Below, piece after piece: positions 19,633-29,546 of a stretch of DNA of 35,924 nucleotides. The position numbers were made by a program, and so were the translations under genes. How positions within the stretch are numbered: position 1 is the first letter of the stretch; each line of letters opens with the position of its first letter. The notes under the pieces are model-generated. The model searched no databases and was not told the origin of the DNA. It saw only the letters and a list, made by a program, of their open reading frames with translations. This DNA is from Nitrospinaceae bacterium (GTDB taxonomy: Bacteria; Nitrospinota; Nitrospinia; Nitrospinales; VA-1): the NCBI GenBank assembly GCA_029261675.1, contig JAJDBA010000309.1, positions 1-35,924 of the forward strand, given 5' to 3'.

Positions 19633-20277
19633 CTAACTTAATATTCTTTTTGCTAACTGTTTCAGTAACGGATTAGGGGAGTGCCCCGCATCTTTTACTA
19701 TCTCTAAATCAGGAATATGGTCTCTCAATACTCCTGCATCAAGAAAAGTATCATTTTCGCCTATAATAGACAAAAAATCATTAGTTTCTTTGCCTGTAAC
19801 CGAGTTATTTTCAAGAAATTTCAACCCCTTTATCAGAATATTTCTACTGGGGATCTCCTTGATCTGGCTTTCTGGATAGGGCAAGTCTGCATGGAAGAAA
19901 AAATCTCGCAGAACATCCGTTTTATTGGAGTCCCGGCTTAATATTTTTATCAAATATTTTAATTGTGTTTCGGAAGTCTTACCACCCAATTGACCTGTAT
20001 TAAGAAAGGCTAGAATCGGAGCAAGTATTGCTTTCTGGGAGTTTGAGGGTAAATGATCTTGATGTTTTAATAGCCATAAACTTCCCAGTGAATAGCCTAT
20101 ATAGAGTTGTGCTGGTAAGCGACTTAATATATTTTGGGCTTCTTCTTCATTTTCTGGGTTTTCCGGATAGACAACACGGACCTCAGAGTTGGGAAAGGCC
20201 TCCTTTATTTGTTCCGCAAACCAGGTTTCGGGAACCGCCCAGCCTGATATCGCTGTGATGGTTAGTTTTTCTTCCAT
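19633..20277 (-). CDS. alpha/beta-hydrolase, candidate pimeloyl-ACP methyl ester esterase (BioH-like)
   Basis: Nucleophile elbow GYSLGS, ISGWAVPETWF oxyanion-like start, late Asp (IIGENDTFLD) and His (DAGHSP); overlaps bioF. Confidence 0.7.
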   Translation of the reverse strand: MEEKLTITAISGWAVPETWFAEQIKEAFPNSEVRVVYPENPENEEEAQNILSRLPAQLYIGYSLGSLWLLKHQDHLPSNSQKAILAPILAFLNTGQLGGKTSETQLKYLIKILSRDSNKTDVLRDFFFHADLPYPESQIKEIPSRNILIKGLKFLENNSVTGKETNDFLSIIGENDTFLDAGVLRDHIPDLEIVKDAGHSPNPLLKQLAKRILS

Positions 20278-21395
20278 GAATCCAATAGTTTTAGCAGTTC
20301 ATCTATCAGCGTTTCATCTATTTTTGAGTGCAGTGAAATCCGCAAACGAGAACTATCAGCAGGAACAGTAGGGGGGCGCACCGCACCAACAAGAATCCCG
20401 TGACTCAATAACTGATTTCTTAATTCAAGAGTTTCCTGCGGGTCGCCAATTACGATAGGAATAATTGGGGACTCAAATTCTACAGGCTTTTGTTTTAAAC
20501 CCTCCTGAAAATATTTTGACAAACTCCTCAATTTCTTCCGTCGTTCACCAAAAGTTCTAATTAATTTTATGGATTCAAGTGCTGCACCCACTTGTGAAGG
20601 AGGCAAAAATGTAGAATAAATATATTCGCCCGCTTGGTTGGTTAAATAATTTATGATGGATGGATTATTTGCTAGAACGTATGCACCCATGCTGGCCAGC
20701 GCCTTACCCAGGGTTCCTATAGTTATATCGACCTCATCCAAAACATTCATTTCTTCTGCCAACCCGCCGCCGTTTTCGCCAAAAACTCCTGTACCGTGAG
20801 CTTCATCAAGTACAAGAATAAAGGGATACTTCTTCTTCATGGCTACAAGTGCTTTCAAGTCGGGATAATCGCCATCCATACTGAAAACGCTTTCGGTTAC
20901 TACAAAAATAGTATCGTAATTTTTGCAATTTTTTTGCAGGAGAGCTTCAAGTTCAATCATATCCAAATGACTGTAGCGTTTGAATTTTGCGGGACACGGC
21001 AAAAGGGCTTGCGCTATGGAATGATGAATGAGTCTATCGGCTAGCACCAAATCATTCTTTCCTGGTAGATGTTTTAAAACAGCCTGATTAGCTACAAACC
21101 CGGAATTGAATAGCATGCCAAAAGATTTCTGCTTCCAATTTAGAATTTCATCGAGCAATTCCTGATGACAGGGTAAAAATCCTGAAAGGAGGGGGGAGGC
21201 GCCGCTTCCAGATCCATATTTTTCACAAGCTGTTTTAGCTCCAGCAATCACCTTTGGGTGAAAGCGCAACTGAAAATAATCGTTAGAAACCAGATTGTGT
21301 TGATAGCCGTTATACAATTTGATTTCTCGATAGAGATGGTTCTCTCTACGAACATTCAGGTCTTGATTCAGGCGGTTGATAAATTTTTTTGTCAA
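20262..21395 (-). CDS. bioF: 8-amino-7-oxononanoate synthase
   Basis: PLP alpha-oxoamine synthase motifs: YGSGSGASPLLSGFLPCHQELLDEI, LVLDEAHGTGVFGENGGG, DITIGTLGKALAS. A TTG start at 21395 is proposed; the track ORF begins at 21464, upstream of a likely promoter. Confidence 0.92.
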   Translation of the reverse strand: MTKKFINRLNQDLNVRRENHLYREIKLYNGYQHNLVSNDYFQLRFHPKVIAGAKTACEKYGSGSGASPLLSGFLPCHQELLDEILNWKQKSFGMLFNSGFVANQAVLKHLPGKNDLVLADRLIHHSIAQALLPCPAKFKRYSHLDMIELEALLQKNCKNYDTIFVVTESVFSMDGDYPDLKALVAMKKKYPFILVLDEAHGTGVFGENGGGLAEEMNVLDEVDITIGTLGKALASMGAYVLANNPSIINYLTNQAGEYIYSTFLPPSQVGAALESIKLIRTFGERRKKLRSLSKYFQEGLKQKPVEFESPIIPIVIGDPQETLELRNQLLSHGILVGAVRPPTVPADSSRLRISLHSKIDETLIDELLKLLDSWKKN

Positions 21396-21425
21396 TGAAT
21401 TTTGGATATGGTTTGAAAAATTAAA

Positions 21426-21454
21426 ATTATGGTATAAAACGTCTTTCAAGTCAA
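21426..21454 (-). promoter_or_regulatory. putative bioF operon promoter
   Basis: Minus strand TTGACT-17 nt-CATAAT. Confidence 0.5.
21430..21438 (+). promoter_or_regulatory. putative extended -10 promoter for the 21482 ORF
   Basis: TGGTATAAA on the plus strand about 45 nt before the ATG; overlaps the opposite-strand bioF promoter. Confidence 0.4.
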
Positions 21455-21481
21455 AGGAACCCATATACGAGAGTCCATAGT

Positions 21482-21871
21482 ATGTCAGAAATTAAAGATA
21501 CCGGTAAAGTTTGGATAAAAGGATCGGTGGGTACCGCACATGCGATTCGAGTCGATGATAAAGTTTTTGCTACAGGGCAAAGGGAAGGTCAAAGCGTAGA
21601 CCTTTGGCTTGATAATGAGGGGTTATGTATTGACCTGCATGATTCCAAGCTCGGTGAAAGAGTGGCTCGTTTCATTCCCCTGAATACTCCGGCTACATTG
21701 CCCGGAACTCTCTTCAATGGATTTGAGAAGACCAAACATGCAGATATACTAATAGTATCTGCTGATAGCGAGGGGATAAAAGAAAAAACGGTTTCGGGCA
21801 AAAAATACCAAGAGGGCGGTTTTAGTGTCTTGGACCGTTTGACTTTTTGGCAAACGATTTGGAAGAACTAA
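21482..21871 (+). CDS. hypothetical protein (129 aa)
   Basis: Intact ORF divergent from bioF; no family recognised. Confidence 0.7.
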   Translation: MSEIKDTGKVWIKGSVGTAHAIRVDDKVFATGQREGQSVDLWLDNEGLCIDLHDSKLGERVARFIPLNTPATLPGTLFNGFEKTKHADILIVSADSEGIKEKTVSGKKYQEGGFSVLDRLTFWQTIWKN

Positions 21872-21892
21872 AACCGTAAAAACACGAATGGA

Positions 21893-22315
21893 TTATATGT
21901 TTCGCACTAGCCGGGCCGCTTGATGTTCCCGAGTTGCTGGATCAATATACTCGAGCTCTTTATTTCTCAGATTTATTCGGCAGACTTCCTGATTTTCATT
22001 TTTGTCACTGGTCCATATATAATTCGAACATTTTGTGACAAACAGAGGACAGATATGGATAATTTCATCTTCCCAATCCATATGATCAAAAGATTCATCG
22101 TAAAACTCTTCTGCTTCCTGAGAAGTCGGAAGTCTCCAATCGCTGAAGCCACCAGCATAAACCTGATTCATCAGACGAACATAGGCAAGGGCCTCCTGAT
22201 AATTTCTCCATTGCGCCAGGTCTCCCCATGAATCTTTTGGCAACCAATATTTTTTGTGTTTATTGTCCGTGATAATTCCTGAGGAGTTATCTGTAAAGCG
22301 ATCTGATTCTGTCAT
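21893..22315 (-). CDS. DUF1566 (Lcl C-terminal-like) domain protein
   Basis: AQWRNYQEALAYVRLMNQVYAGGFSDWRLPTSQEAEEFYDES ... YIWTSD pattern. Confidence 0.85.
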   Translation of the reverse strand: MTESDRFTDNSSGIITDNKHKKYWLPKDSWGDLAQWRNYQEALAYVRLMNQVYAGGFSDWRLPTSQEAEEFYDESFDHMDWEDEIIHICPLFVTKCSNYIWTSDKNENQEVCRINLRNKELEYIDPATREHQAARLVRNI

Positions 22316-22359
22316 TAAATTTACCCAATTCAGTAGCGCGAATTAATAAGCCTTAGAAA

Positions 22360-23229
22360 TTAGCATGGATTTTTCTTAGCTTCAACGCATTTTAAAAATT
22401 CGTCGTGAATAAAACCAGTAAGAATTCCTGGCTTTTTGTTTCCGATGGTCTGAGAATCTATTTGGGTCACAGGTACAATTTCAATACCCGTGTTGGTTAT
22501 GAAAACTTCATCGGCTTCTAATAAGGCTTCAAGGGTAATACGCTCTTCTAGTAATGGGATTTTATGCTCCCTTGCAATTTCGAGTACTACCTGCCGGGTA
22601 ATACCTTCCAACACATAGGGACTCGCAGGAGGAGTTTTGAGTACGCCCTGTCTAACAATAAATACATTACTGGTTGTACCCTCCGTGACACCAAAATCTG
22701 GGTCAACCACCACGCCCTCCATAAAATCCTTTTTATTGGATAATTCTCTTATAAGAATATTCGGCAAATAATTGCAGGTTTTTAAACGATTAGTTAGACC
22801 GCTTGTTAAGCTTGCACGTTCCTGAAAAAGCATTATTTTGACACCTTTATTGTATACTGCCTTTGGAAGTGCTTTGAAGGCGCGGATATTAACCACCAGG
22901 GTAGGGGGGGTATCGAATTCAACCTGGATATTTGATTGCGTGTCGCCGCGTGTAACAGTAAGTCGAATAATAGCATCCTTATATTTATTTCTAGCGAGGA
23001 TGTCTTGAGCTACCCTCATCAACTCAATCCGGGTCATTGGAAGATCAATAAAAATCTGAGGCAGTGATTTGAGAAGCCTATCTACATGTTGTTCCAGACG
23101 AAATATTTTCCCGTTTCTTGAGCGCATGGTCTCGAACAAACCATCTCCATAACAAAAACCTCTATCCTGAATAGACACTTTTGCATTGCACAGAGGGGTA
23201 AATAATCCGTTTATGTATACAACGTCCAT
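22360..23229 (-). CDS. pabC: class IV aminotransferase, probable 4-amino-4-deoxychorismate lyase (or D-/branched-chain aminotransferase)
   Basis: VYINGLF...ISIQDRGFCYGDGLFETMR-type start, VTEGTTSNVFIV, EVFITNTGIEIVPVTQID; directly downstream of pabB. Confidence 0.75.
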   Translation of the reverse strand: MDVVYINGLFTPLCNAKVSIQDRGFCYGDGLFETMRSRNGKIFRLEQHVDRLLKSLPQIFIDLPMTRIELMRVAQDILARNKYKDAIIRLTVTRGDTQSNIQVEFDTPPTLVVNIRAFKALPKAVYNKGVKIMLFQERASLTSGLTNRLKTCNYLPNILIRELSNKKDFMEGVVVDPDFGVTEGTTSNVFIVRQGVLKTPPASPYVLEGITRQVVLEIAREHKIPLLEERITLEALLEADEVFITNTGIEIVPVTQIDSQTIGNKKPGILTGFIHDEFLKCVEAKKNPC

Positions 23230-23232
23230 TTA

Positions 23233-24690
23233 TTAATACTCCAAAGCTTCTACCATTGCAGCGGCCTTATCTAATGTCTCCTGATATTCTTTTTCTGGCT
23301 CCGAGTCGGCCACAATACCTGCGCCCACATGAAAACTTGCATTGCCGTTATTGATAATTATCGAACGGATAATGATATTTAAGTCCAAATACGGGGCATA
23401 ACCAATATAGCCGAAAGAACCCGAGTAGGGACCCCGTGGAACAGGTTCTAGTTCGTTGATGATTTCCATGCATCTGATTTTTGGACAACCTGTGATAGTT
23501 CCACCGGGGAAAACCGCCTTCAATATTTCAAAAATACTTCGGTTCGGCAACAGGCATCCTGAAATATTTGATACGATATGACTCACATGGGAATACTTTT
23601 CTAAAAGCATGAAGTCGGTTACCTTCACTGTTCCTGCTTTGCAAAGCCGTCCAAGGTCATTTCTTTCCAGATCGACTAGCATCAAATGTTCGGCGCGTTC
23701 TTTATTATTCAACAGCAGTTCTGCGGTTAGGGCCTCATCTTTTTCTGTAACATTGCTTCGCGGGCGAGTTCCGGCAATGGGGCGCGATTCGATTTGATCT
23801 CCCGAAACTTTTATAAGTCGCTCGGGGGAAGAACTGACAAGGGAGAGGCCATCAAATTTAAGAACGCCTGAAAAAGGAGATGGGTTAACCTTTCTTAGCT
23901 TTTGATATAAGGCCAGAGGGGCCTTATCAAAGGGTGTTTCAAACTTCTGAGAAATGTTAGCTTGATAGATATCTCCCTCGCCAATATAAGCTTTAGCTTG
24001 ATCAACCTTCTGCATGTACTCGCTTTTATCTGAAAAGGGTTTGAGTGGTTCTAAAGAAAAAGGCTTTTCTTCTTTGACCACGGGGGAAAGGCGGATTCTT
24101 TCTAAAGCTCTATGAACATCTTTCCATACACGTTTGATTTCCCATGAGAAGTCTTCGTAATCAGAACCTTTTGTCCTATTTTTTCCAGACAGTATGAATT
24201 TTAGTTTTTGGCTTTTGTGATCATAGACAAACAAACGCTCGGCTTCCATAAAACTAAGATCAGGAATGTCTTCAGATGATTTGAGCTTGATATCTTCAAA
24301 CAGGGAACTGGCTTCATAGCCAACGAACCCTACCCAACCTCCCCAAAAATGCGGAAGGTAATCCACTGTCGTTTCATCGAAATTTAATAAGTTAAAAGCT
24401 TCATCAACTTGATTGAACTGGGTTTGCAAAATTCCATTTTGATATAAAAATGTTCTTGTCCCAAAAATCTTCAGTAGTCTGGAACTGGAGCCACCAAAAA
24501 TTGAAAATTGCGCCGTTTCTATAGGGCCCTTACCGCTTTCCAGCAAAAAAGACTGCTCTGAGTTTTGAAAAAGTTCTTTAAAAAGAAGTGAGGGATCTAA
24601 CTCGGGAATTCGCTCTTCACCAAATACAGGAACTCTGGATGAAGAAGCCGCCAGATGGATAAATTTCTTTCTGTCAGGAAGGATATCCAT
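23233..24690 (-). CDS. pabB: aminodeoxychorismate synthase component I (anthranilate synthase I family)
   Basis: Chorismate-binding motifs IGEGDIYQANISQKFETPF, RPIAGTRPR, FPGGTITGCPKIRCMEII, GIVADSEPEKEYQETLDKA. Confidence 0.92.
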   Translation of the reverse strand: MDILPDRKKFIHLAASSSRVPVFGEERIPELDPSLLFKELFQNSEQSFLLESGKGPIETAQFSIFGGSSSRLLKIFGTRTFLYQNGILQTQFNQVDEAFNLLNFDETTVDYLPHFWGGWVGFVGYEASSLFEDIKLKSSEDIPDLSFMEAERLFVYDHKSQKLKFILSGKNRTKGSDYEDFSWEIKRVWKDVHRALERIRLSPVVKEEKPFSLEPLKPFSDKSEYMQKVDQAKAYIGEGDIYQANISQKFETPFDKAPLALYQKLRKVNPSPFSGVLKFDGLSLVSSSPERLIKVSGDQIESRPIAGTRPRSNVTEKDEALTAELLLNNKERAEHLMLVDLERNDLGRLCKAGTVKVTDFMLLEKYSHVSHIVSNISGCLLPNRSIFEILKAVFPGGTITGCPKIRCMEIINELEPVPRGPYSGSFGYIGYAPYLDLNIIIRSIIINNGNASFHVGAGIVADSEPEKEYQETLDKAAAMVEALEY

Positions 24691-24753
24691 AATATATGAC
24701 TAAATTATAGGATATTACCAAGAATGGCAAGAGGAAGAGGGGGGCTTCGCGGG

Positions 24754-25962
24754 TTACTCGTATCGCAGGGCTTCGATCGGATTCATATTTGCAGCTTTAT
24801 TGGCAGGGTAGAACCCAAAAAATACTCCTATAGCGACAGAGAATCCAAACGCAAGAAGAATGGATTGCGTGGAAACAATAGTATCCCATCCTCCAATATT
24901 TGAAACCATTTCAGAAATTCCTACCCCTAGCAAAACACCGACACTCCCACCAAGAAAACTGATTACGACCGATTCGATCAGGAACTGTTCCAAGATTTCT
25001 CTTTTTTTTGCACCAATGGCTTTTCTAATTCCAATTTCACGGGTACGTTCTGTAACGGAAACCAGCATTATATTCATAATACCAATGCCACCCACCATGA
25101 GAGAAATTGCGGCAATACCTCCCAATAAATAAGTAAATGTTTTAGAGGCATCTCCCCAGCTATTAAGCCATTGAGAGGAATTTTGCACATAAAAGTCGTT
25201 CTCTTTACCGTCCGCAATATTGTGTCGTAGCCGCAATACTTGGGCAATGTCTTCCTTTATGAGTTCAAGATCTTCGATTTTTTCGGCTTGCACATCAATG
25301 GACTGAATATGATCCATTCCAAAAACACGTTTTTGTGCTGTGGTAACAGGGATGAAAATCTGATCATCAGGATCAAACCAACTCAATGCACCTTTAGGCT
25401 CAGTCGTGCCAATGACCATGAAGTTTTTGCCATCGACCTTGATTGTCTTTCCCAACGGATTCGCTTCTTCAAAAAGGTTTTTGACAACAGTTGCACCCAA
25501 TACACAAACCCTTTTCGAAGCGATGATCTCTTGTTGGTTAAAATAACGGCCTCTTTTCATTTCAAAATTTGCCAACCGAACGTAATTTTTACCTGTCCCT
25601 CGAACGGTTGAATTGGAATTTTTATTGCCAAACTTTAATTGCGCAGAACGATAAACTTGTGCGGCTACGCCGGTAATAAGAGGCACATGCTTTTCAATAA
25701 AATCAGCATCTGACAACATAAGGGTATCGACTTTTCCTGTGGTGACGTGACGCGATTTTTGCTGGCCCGGTTTGATGGTAATAATATTAGTTCCAAATTT
25801 AGAAATAGTACTCAAAGTCTGTTGTCGAGCACCCTCGCCAATGGATACCATAGAAATTACCGATGCAACGCCTATGATGATCCCTAAAGCCGTCAAAAAT
25901 GTTCGCAATTTATGAGAGATCAGGCTCCTTAGCGCCATCTTGAATAAATCGAAAATCAGCAT
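24754..25962 (-). CDS. MacB-like ABC transporter permease (FtsX domain)
   Basis: MALRSLISHKLRTFLTALGIIIGVASVISMVSIGEGARQ; IMNIMLVSVTERTREIGIRKAIGAKK. Confidence 0.94.
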   Translation of the reverse strand: MLIFDLFKMALRSLISHKLRTFLTALGIIIGVASVISMVSIGEGARQQTLSTISKFGTNIITIKPGQQKSRHVTTGKVDTLMLSDADFIEKHVPLITGVAAQVYRSAQLKFGNKNSNSTVRGTGKNYVRLANFEMKRGRYFNQQEIIASKRVCVLGATVVKNLFEEANPLGKTIKVDGKNFMVIGTTEPKGALSWFDPDDQIFIPVTTAQKRVFGMDHIQSIDVQAEKIEDLELIKEDIAQVLRLRHNIADGKENDFYVQNSSQWLNSWGDASKTFTYLLGGIAAISLMVGGIGIMNIMLVSVTERTREIGIRKAIGAKKREILEQFLIESVVISFLGGSVGVLLGVGISEMVSNIGGWDTIVSTQSILLAFGFSVAIGVFFGFYPANKAANMNPIEALRYE

Positions 25963-26633
25963 GAAATCACCGCCTGATCATTGACAATCCTTCCATCTTT
26001 CATTTGGATGATTCGTTTAGCCTGTTCGGCGATCTCTGTTTCGTGGGTGACTAGAATGAGAGTCACGGCCTCATCATTTAGTTCATGAAAAAGGGACATG
26101 ATTTCTTCCCCCGTCACTGAATCAAGATTTCCCGTGGGCTCATCTGCAAGAATGATGGCAGGTTTGTTGACCAAAGCCCTGGCTATGGCGACTCTTTGTT
26201 TTTCTCCGCCCGAAAGCTCAGTGGGCTTATGTTGCGCTCTATGTTTCAGTCCGACTCTTTCCAGTGCCTGCATGGCTATATCTGTCGAATTGGCAACTCT
26301 GCCGTAAAGTAAAGGCAATTCTGTATTCTCAAGAGCGGTAGCACGAGGCAGCAAATTAAAGCTTTGAAAGACAAATCCGATTCGCTGATTCCTTACTTCT
26401 GCCAGTTGATTCGGTTTTAAGCCACCTATATCGACATCCTCTAAGCGATAGCTGCCCGTGGTTGGCAAGTCGAGGCACCCTAGCAGGTTCATCAAAGTCG
26501 ATTTGCCACTGCCTGAAGGGCCCATTATAGCAACAAACTCACCTTTCTCTATTTGAAAGCTGACTTCACGTAAAGCCGAAACAGACAAAGTACCCGAGTC
26601 ATAAGTTTTGGAAAGATTTTCGACTGCAATCAA
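25956..26633 (-). CDS. MacB/LolD-like ABC transporter ATPase
   Basis: Walker [10 protein letters not shown], signature [15 protein letters not shown], Walker [13 protein letters not shown]. Confidence 0.96.
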   Translation of the reverse strand: MIAVENLSKTYDSGTLSVSALREVSFQIEKGEFVAIMGPSGSGKSTLMNLLGCLDLPTTGSYRLEDVDIGGLKPNQLAEVRNQRIGFVFQSFNLLPRATALENTELPLLYGRVANSTDIAMQALERVGLKHRAQHKPTELSGGEKQRVAIARALVNKPAIILADEPTGNLDSVTGEEIMSLFHELNDEAVTLILVTHETEIAEQAKRIIQMKDGRIVNDQAVISC

Positions 26634-26646
26634 AACGACCTCATAG

Positions 26647-27969
26647 CTATTTCGAACGAATCATCCACAGAATTTTCTTTAACGAGGAACCTGTCGTGCT
26701 GGCACTTTTCGCTTCTTCTAAAGCTTTTTCCCAGTCTCCCAAGATCACCTGATCTCCAGGAACAAGGCCCGAAACGATTTGCACGTGAATAGGATTTCTT
26801 ATTCCGGTCTGAACCGCAATTTTCTCTGGCTTATCATCCTTCAAAACCATAGCGAATTTTCCATCCTCTCCATCACGAATGCCAGCTCGTGAAGTGAAAA
26901 CGGTATTTTCGACATGTTCGGTAACAATATCTATATTGGCAGACATCATGGGTTTTAAAATTTTACGTCCTTTACCAGTAACTTCAATTTTCACCTTAAA
27001 TATGGTTATGCTATTTTCTACTAAACCCTGCGGGGCAATGCGTTTGACACGTCCTTTAAATTTTCTATCCGAGAATGCGTCTGCCGTTATATCAACCTCA
27101 TGTCCTATTTTAATAGACCCTATATCTGTTTCATCAATATCGGCGATGATAAACAGACGCGACATATCAGCTATGGTAGCAAGAGCGGTTCCACCGCTCA
27201 CATTAGATATCCCGGATGCAATGATTTGGCCTTCCTCAACGAGTTTTTCAATAATCACGCCGGCTATCGGAGCAAAAATTTCTGTCTCCTCGAGCCTTTC
27301 CTCAACTTCATCTAAGGCTATTCTTGCACGTATTACTTCGGTGTTCACCAGTTCAACTTCGTTCTCTTTCATTGTGATATCGTGAACGGAATCTTTTGCT
27401 GCCTGCAATTGCGATTCTGCCTGGATTAAATTTTGCTGATTGACCTTGAAGAGAGTTTGCGCTGAATCCAACGACTCTTGCGACACCACTTTTTGCTTGA
27501 ACAGATCGATCTGTCTTTTAAGCTTGTCTTCACTATCCTTGAGGTTGGTTATAGCGGATTGAACTTCAGCCTGTGACGTTTTCAGATCTGTTTCGTATTT
27601 GGTTTTTTGCAGGATCAGAGCCGTTTCGGCTTTTTTCAGATTTGCTGTCGCACTGGAGAGGTCGGCTTGCGCCTTATCAACATTTCTTTTTTCATCAGAT
27701 TTATCTAATTGTAAAAGGAGGGTGCCTTTTTTAATCTTATCGCCCTCAAGCAGGGGAAAAGATAGGACTTCACCACTGGCCTTGGACTTCACTTCTACCT
27801 TGAAATTTGGCTCTACGATCCCTGTGGCAGAGATGTTGACGGATATTGGTCCTTGAGTTACTTCAGCAAGCTTAAATACGGGTTTTGCGGGGGGCTCTAA
27901 TTCACTATCCGATAAATAAAACACGGCAATAAGAATCAACACCCCGATTAGAATCAGGGCTTTTTTCAT
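26647..27969 (-). CDS. MacA-like periplasmic adaptor (HlyD/RND family)
   Basis: N-terminal TM anchor, lipoyl-like halves, long coiled-coil hairpin, beta-barrel segment FIIADIDETDIGSIKIGHEVDITADAF. Confidence 0.94.
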   Translation of the reverse strand: MKKALILIGVLILIAVFYLSDSELEPPAKPVFKLAEVTQGPISVNISATGIVEPNFKVEVKSKASGEVLSFPLLEGDKIKKGTLLLQLDKSDEKRNVDKAQADLSSATANLKKAETALILQKTKYETDLKTSQAEVQSAITNLKDSEDKLKRQIDLFKQKVVSQESLDSAQTLFKVNQQNLIQAESQLQAAKDSVHDITMKENEVELVNTEVIRARIALDEVEERLEETEIFAPIAGVIIEKLVEEGQIIASGISNVSGGTALATIADMSRLFIIADIDETDIGSIKIGHEVDITADAFSDRKFKGRVKRIAPQGLVENSITIFKVKIEVTGKGRKILKPMMSANIDIVTEHVENTVFTSRAGIRDGEDGKFAMVLKDDKPEKIAVQTGIRNPIHVQIVSGLVPGDQVILGDWEKALEEAKSASTTGSSLKKILWMIRSK

Positions 27970-29546
27970 GTTTCATCGCCTTCAGTCAATTGAATATTGT
28001 TGTCAGTAAGAGTTTGCGCCTTGACCTGACGCAATCGGTTTTTGGACTTTTTGTAATCTATAGTTGCTTTGATTTCGTTGCTCTGTTCTTCTGCTAGGTC
28101 TTCCTGAAACTCCAGCACATTGAAGCTGGTCGACAAACCAACTTCAAACTTTTTCTCTTCTGCACTGAGTTTCTCTTCAGCGAACTTTCTAGCTATTCGA
28201 GCAGCATGAACTCGTTTTATATCCGTTTTAATTTGTCGATAGGCTTCACGGACCTCTACGGTAATCGTTCTTTCCAGATCTTTTATGTCCAGCAATAACT
28301 GAGCGACCTCAAGTCTTTTTGCAGTCAGTTTGCTTTTTGCGGCACGGTTGCCAAGAGGGTAGCTCAAGTTCAATCCAAACTGCCAAAGATGATATTTACC
28401 TGTAGTGAGCTCGCTGAGGGATTTGTCATATCCTCCACCAAACTTACTGAGTCCCTGAACAGTACCGCTGGTGATATTTATGGCCTCACCGCTGATGCCA
28501 TTGAGCCCCAAGCTGCTAACGAGATCGAGTGTGGGGTATAGCTGGTTTTCATTGTATTTAACTTCAATGTTGCGATTATCAAGTTCCTTCTTTTTACCCA
28601 ACAGATCAGGCCTTTGGCTTAAAGCTGCCTGTAGTGCCTCATCGAGAGTTCCTTCCATCCCAGGGTCAAATAAGGGTGCATCAGTAGGGCGAATACCTTT
28701 TTGGCCACGCTCAGAGTCAAAAGTGTAATTGAGGATGTTTTTCAAGTTATCTTCATTATCAAGAATAAGATCTTGCGCGCTTAAGAGCAACTGATCGCGA
28801 GATGCAACTTCTGATTGTGCTTGCAAAACCTCTAATGGAGCCATGGTGCCAACATCAACCTGAGCTTTAACCTGCTTTTCCAGATCTTGTGCCCGTTCCA
28901 GCGATTTTTTCTTTACCTTTAGATCCTCAATACTGAAAACCAGATCCCAGTAAATGTTCTCAGCTTCGGTAATCACATCAATGACAGAACTTTTAAACTC
29001 ATAGTCCGATATCTTCTGATTGTTTTTAGCGATATAAATTTCACGCTTGTTATTATCAATCCCAAAATCTTTTAACAGGGGCTGGGTTAGCGTCAAGTTC
29101 ACATCTGAGGTGTATTGCGGGTTGAGTCCCACAAAGGTTGAGTTGGTCAAACTTCTGTTGGTATCGAAACTCAACTCATAATCTCCCCCTGTCACAAATT
29201 TTTGTGCGATAGAAAAGTCCCAGTCATAATCCTGATTTCTACTTTTAGTGGGGTTCGCAAAAGCACCTGCAGCCTGACGCGTTTCCTCGCCTACGGCTAA
29301 TTCAAAATCAAAGGTGGCATCGAAATCCGCTTCTTTTTCAAAAATAGATTGTTCAACAATTTTCGAATTGTATTTTTGAACCGCAATACTCAAATTATTT
29401 TTTAATGTGTCTGCAATCGCTTCTTTCAGAGTCAAAGAAACAGGAAGAGGGGATATAGAAATTTCCTCGGCAATAACCTTTTGCGGTGCTAGAAATAAGG
29501 CGGTAAAAGTAACGCCACAGATTATAATTTTGCTGATAAAACCCAT
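27966..29546 (-). CDS. TolC-family outer membrane efflux protein
   Basis: Signal peptide, two OEP-like repeats (LTLKEAIADTLKNNLSIAVQKYN ... TLDEALQAALSQRPDLLGKKKEL), next to MacA/B-like genes. Confidence 0.93.
   Translation of the reverse strand: MGFISKIIICGVTFTALFLAPQKVIAEEISISPLPVSLTLKEAIADTLKNNLSIAVQKYNSKIVEQSIFEKEADFDATFDFELAVGEETRQAAGAFANPTKSRNQDYDWDFSIAQKFVTGGDYELSFDTNRSLTNSTFVGLNPQYTSDVNLTLTQPLLKDFGIDNNKREIYIAKNNQKISDYEFKSSVIDVITEAENIYWDLVFSIEDLKVKKKSLERAQDLEKQVKAQVDVGTMAPLEVLQAQSEVASRDQLLLSAQDLILDNEDNLKNILNYTFDSERGQKGIRPTDAPLFDPGMEGTLDEALQAALSQRPDLLGKKKELDNRNIEVKYNENQLYPTLDLVSSLGLNGISGEAINITSGTVQGLSKFGGGYDKSLSELTTGKYHLWQFGLNLSYPLGNRAAKSKLTAKRLEVAQLLLDIKDLERTITVEVREAYRQIKTDIKRVHAARIARKFAEEKLSAEEKKFEVGLSTSFNVLEFQEDLAEEQSNEIKATIDYKKSKNRLRQVKAQTLTDNNIQLTEGDET

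Noticed and set aside
26879-27385. 168-aa plus-strand ORF opposite the MacA-like gene
   Set aside because: Antisense shadow of a clear coding gene, Ser/Ile-rich, no family pattern.
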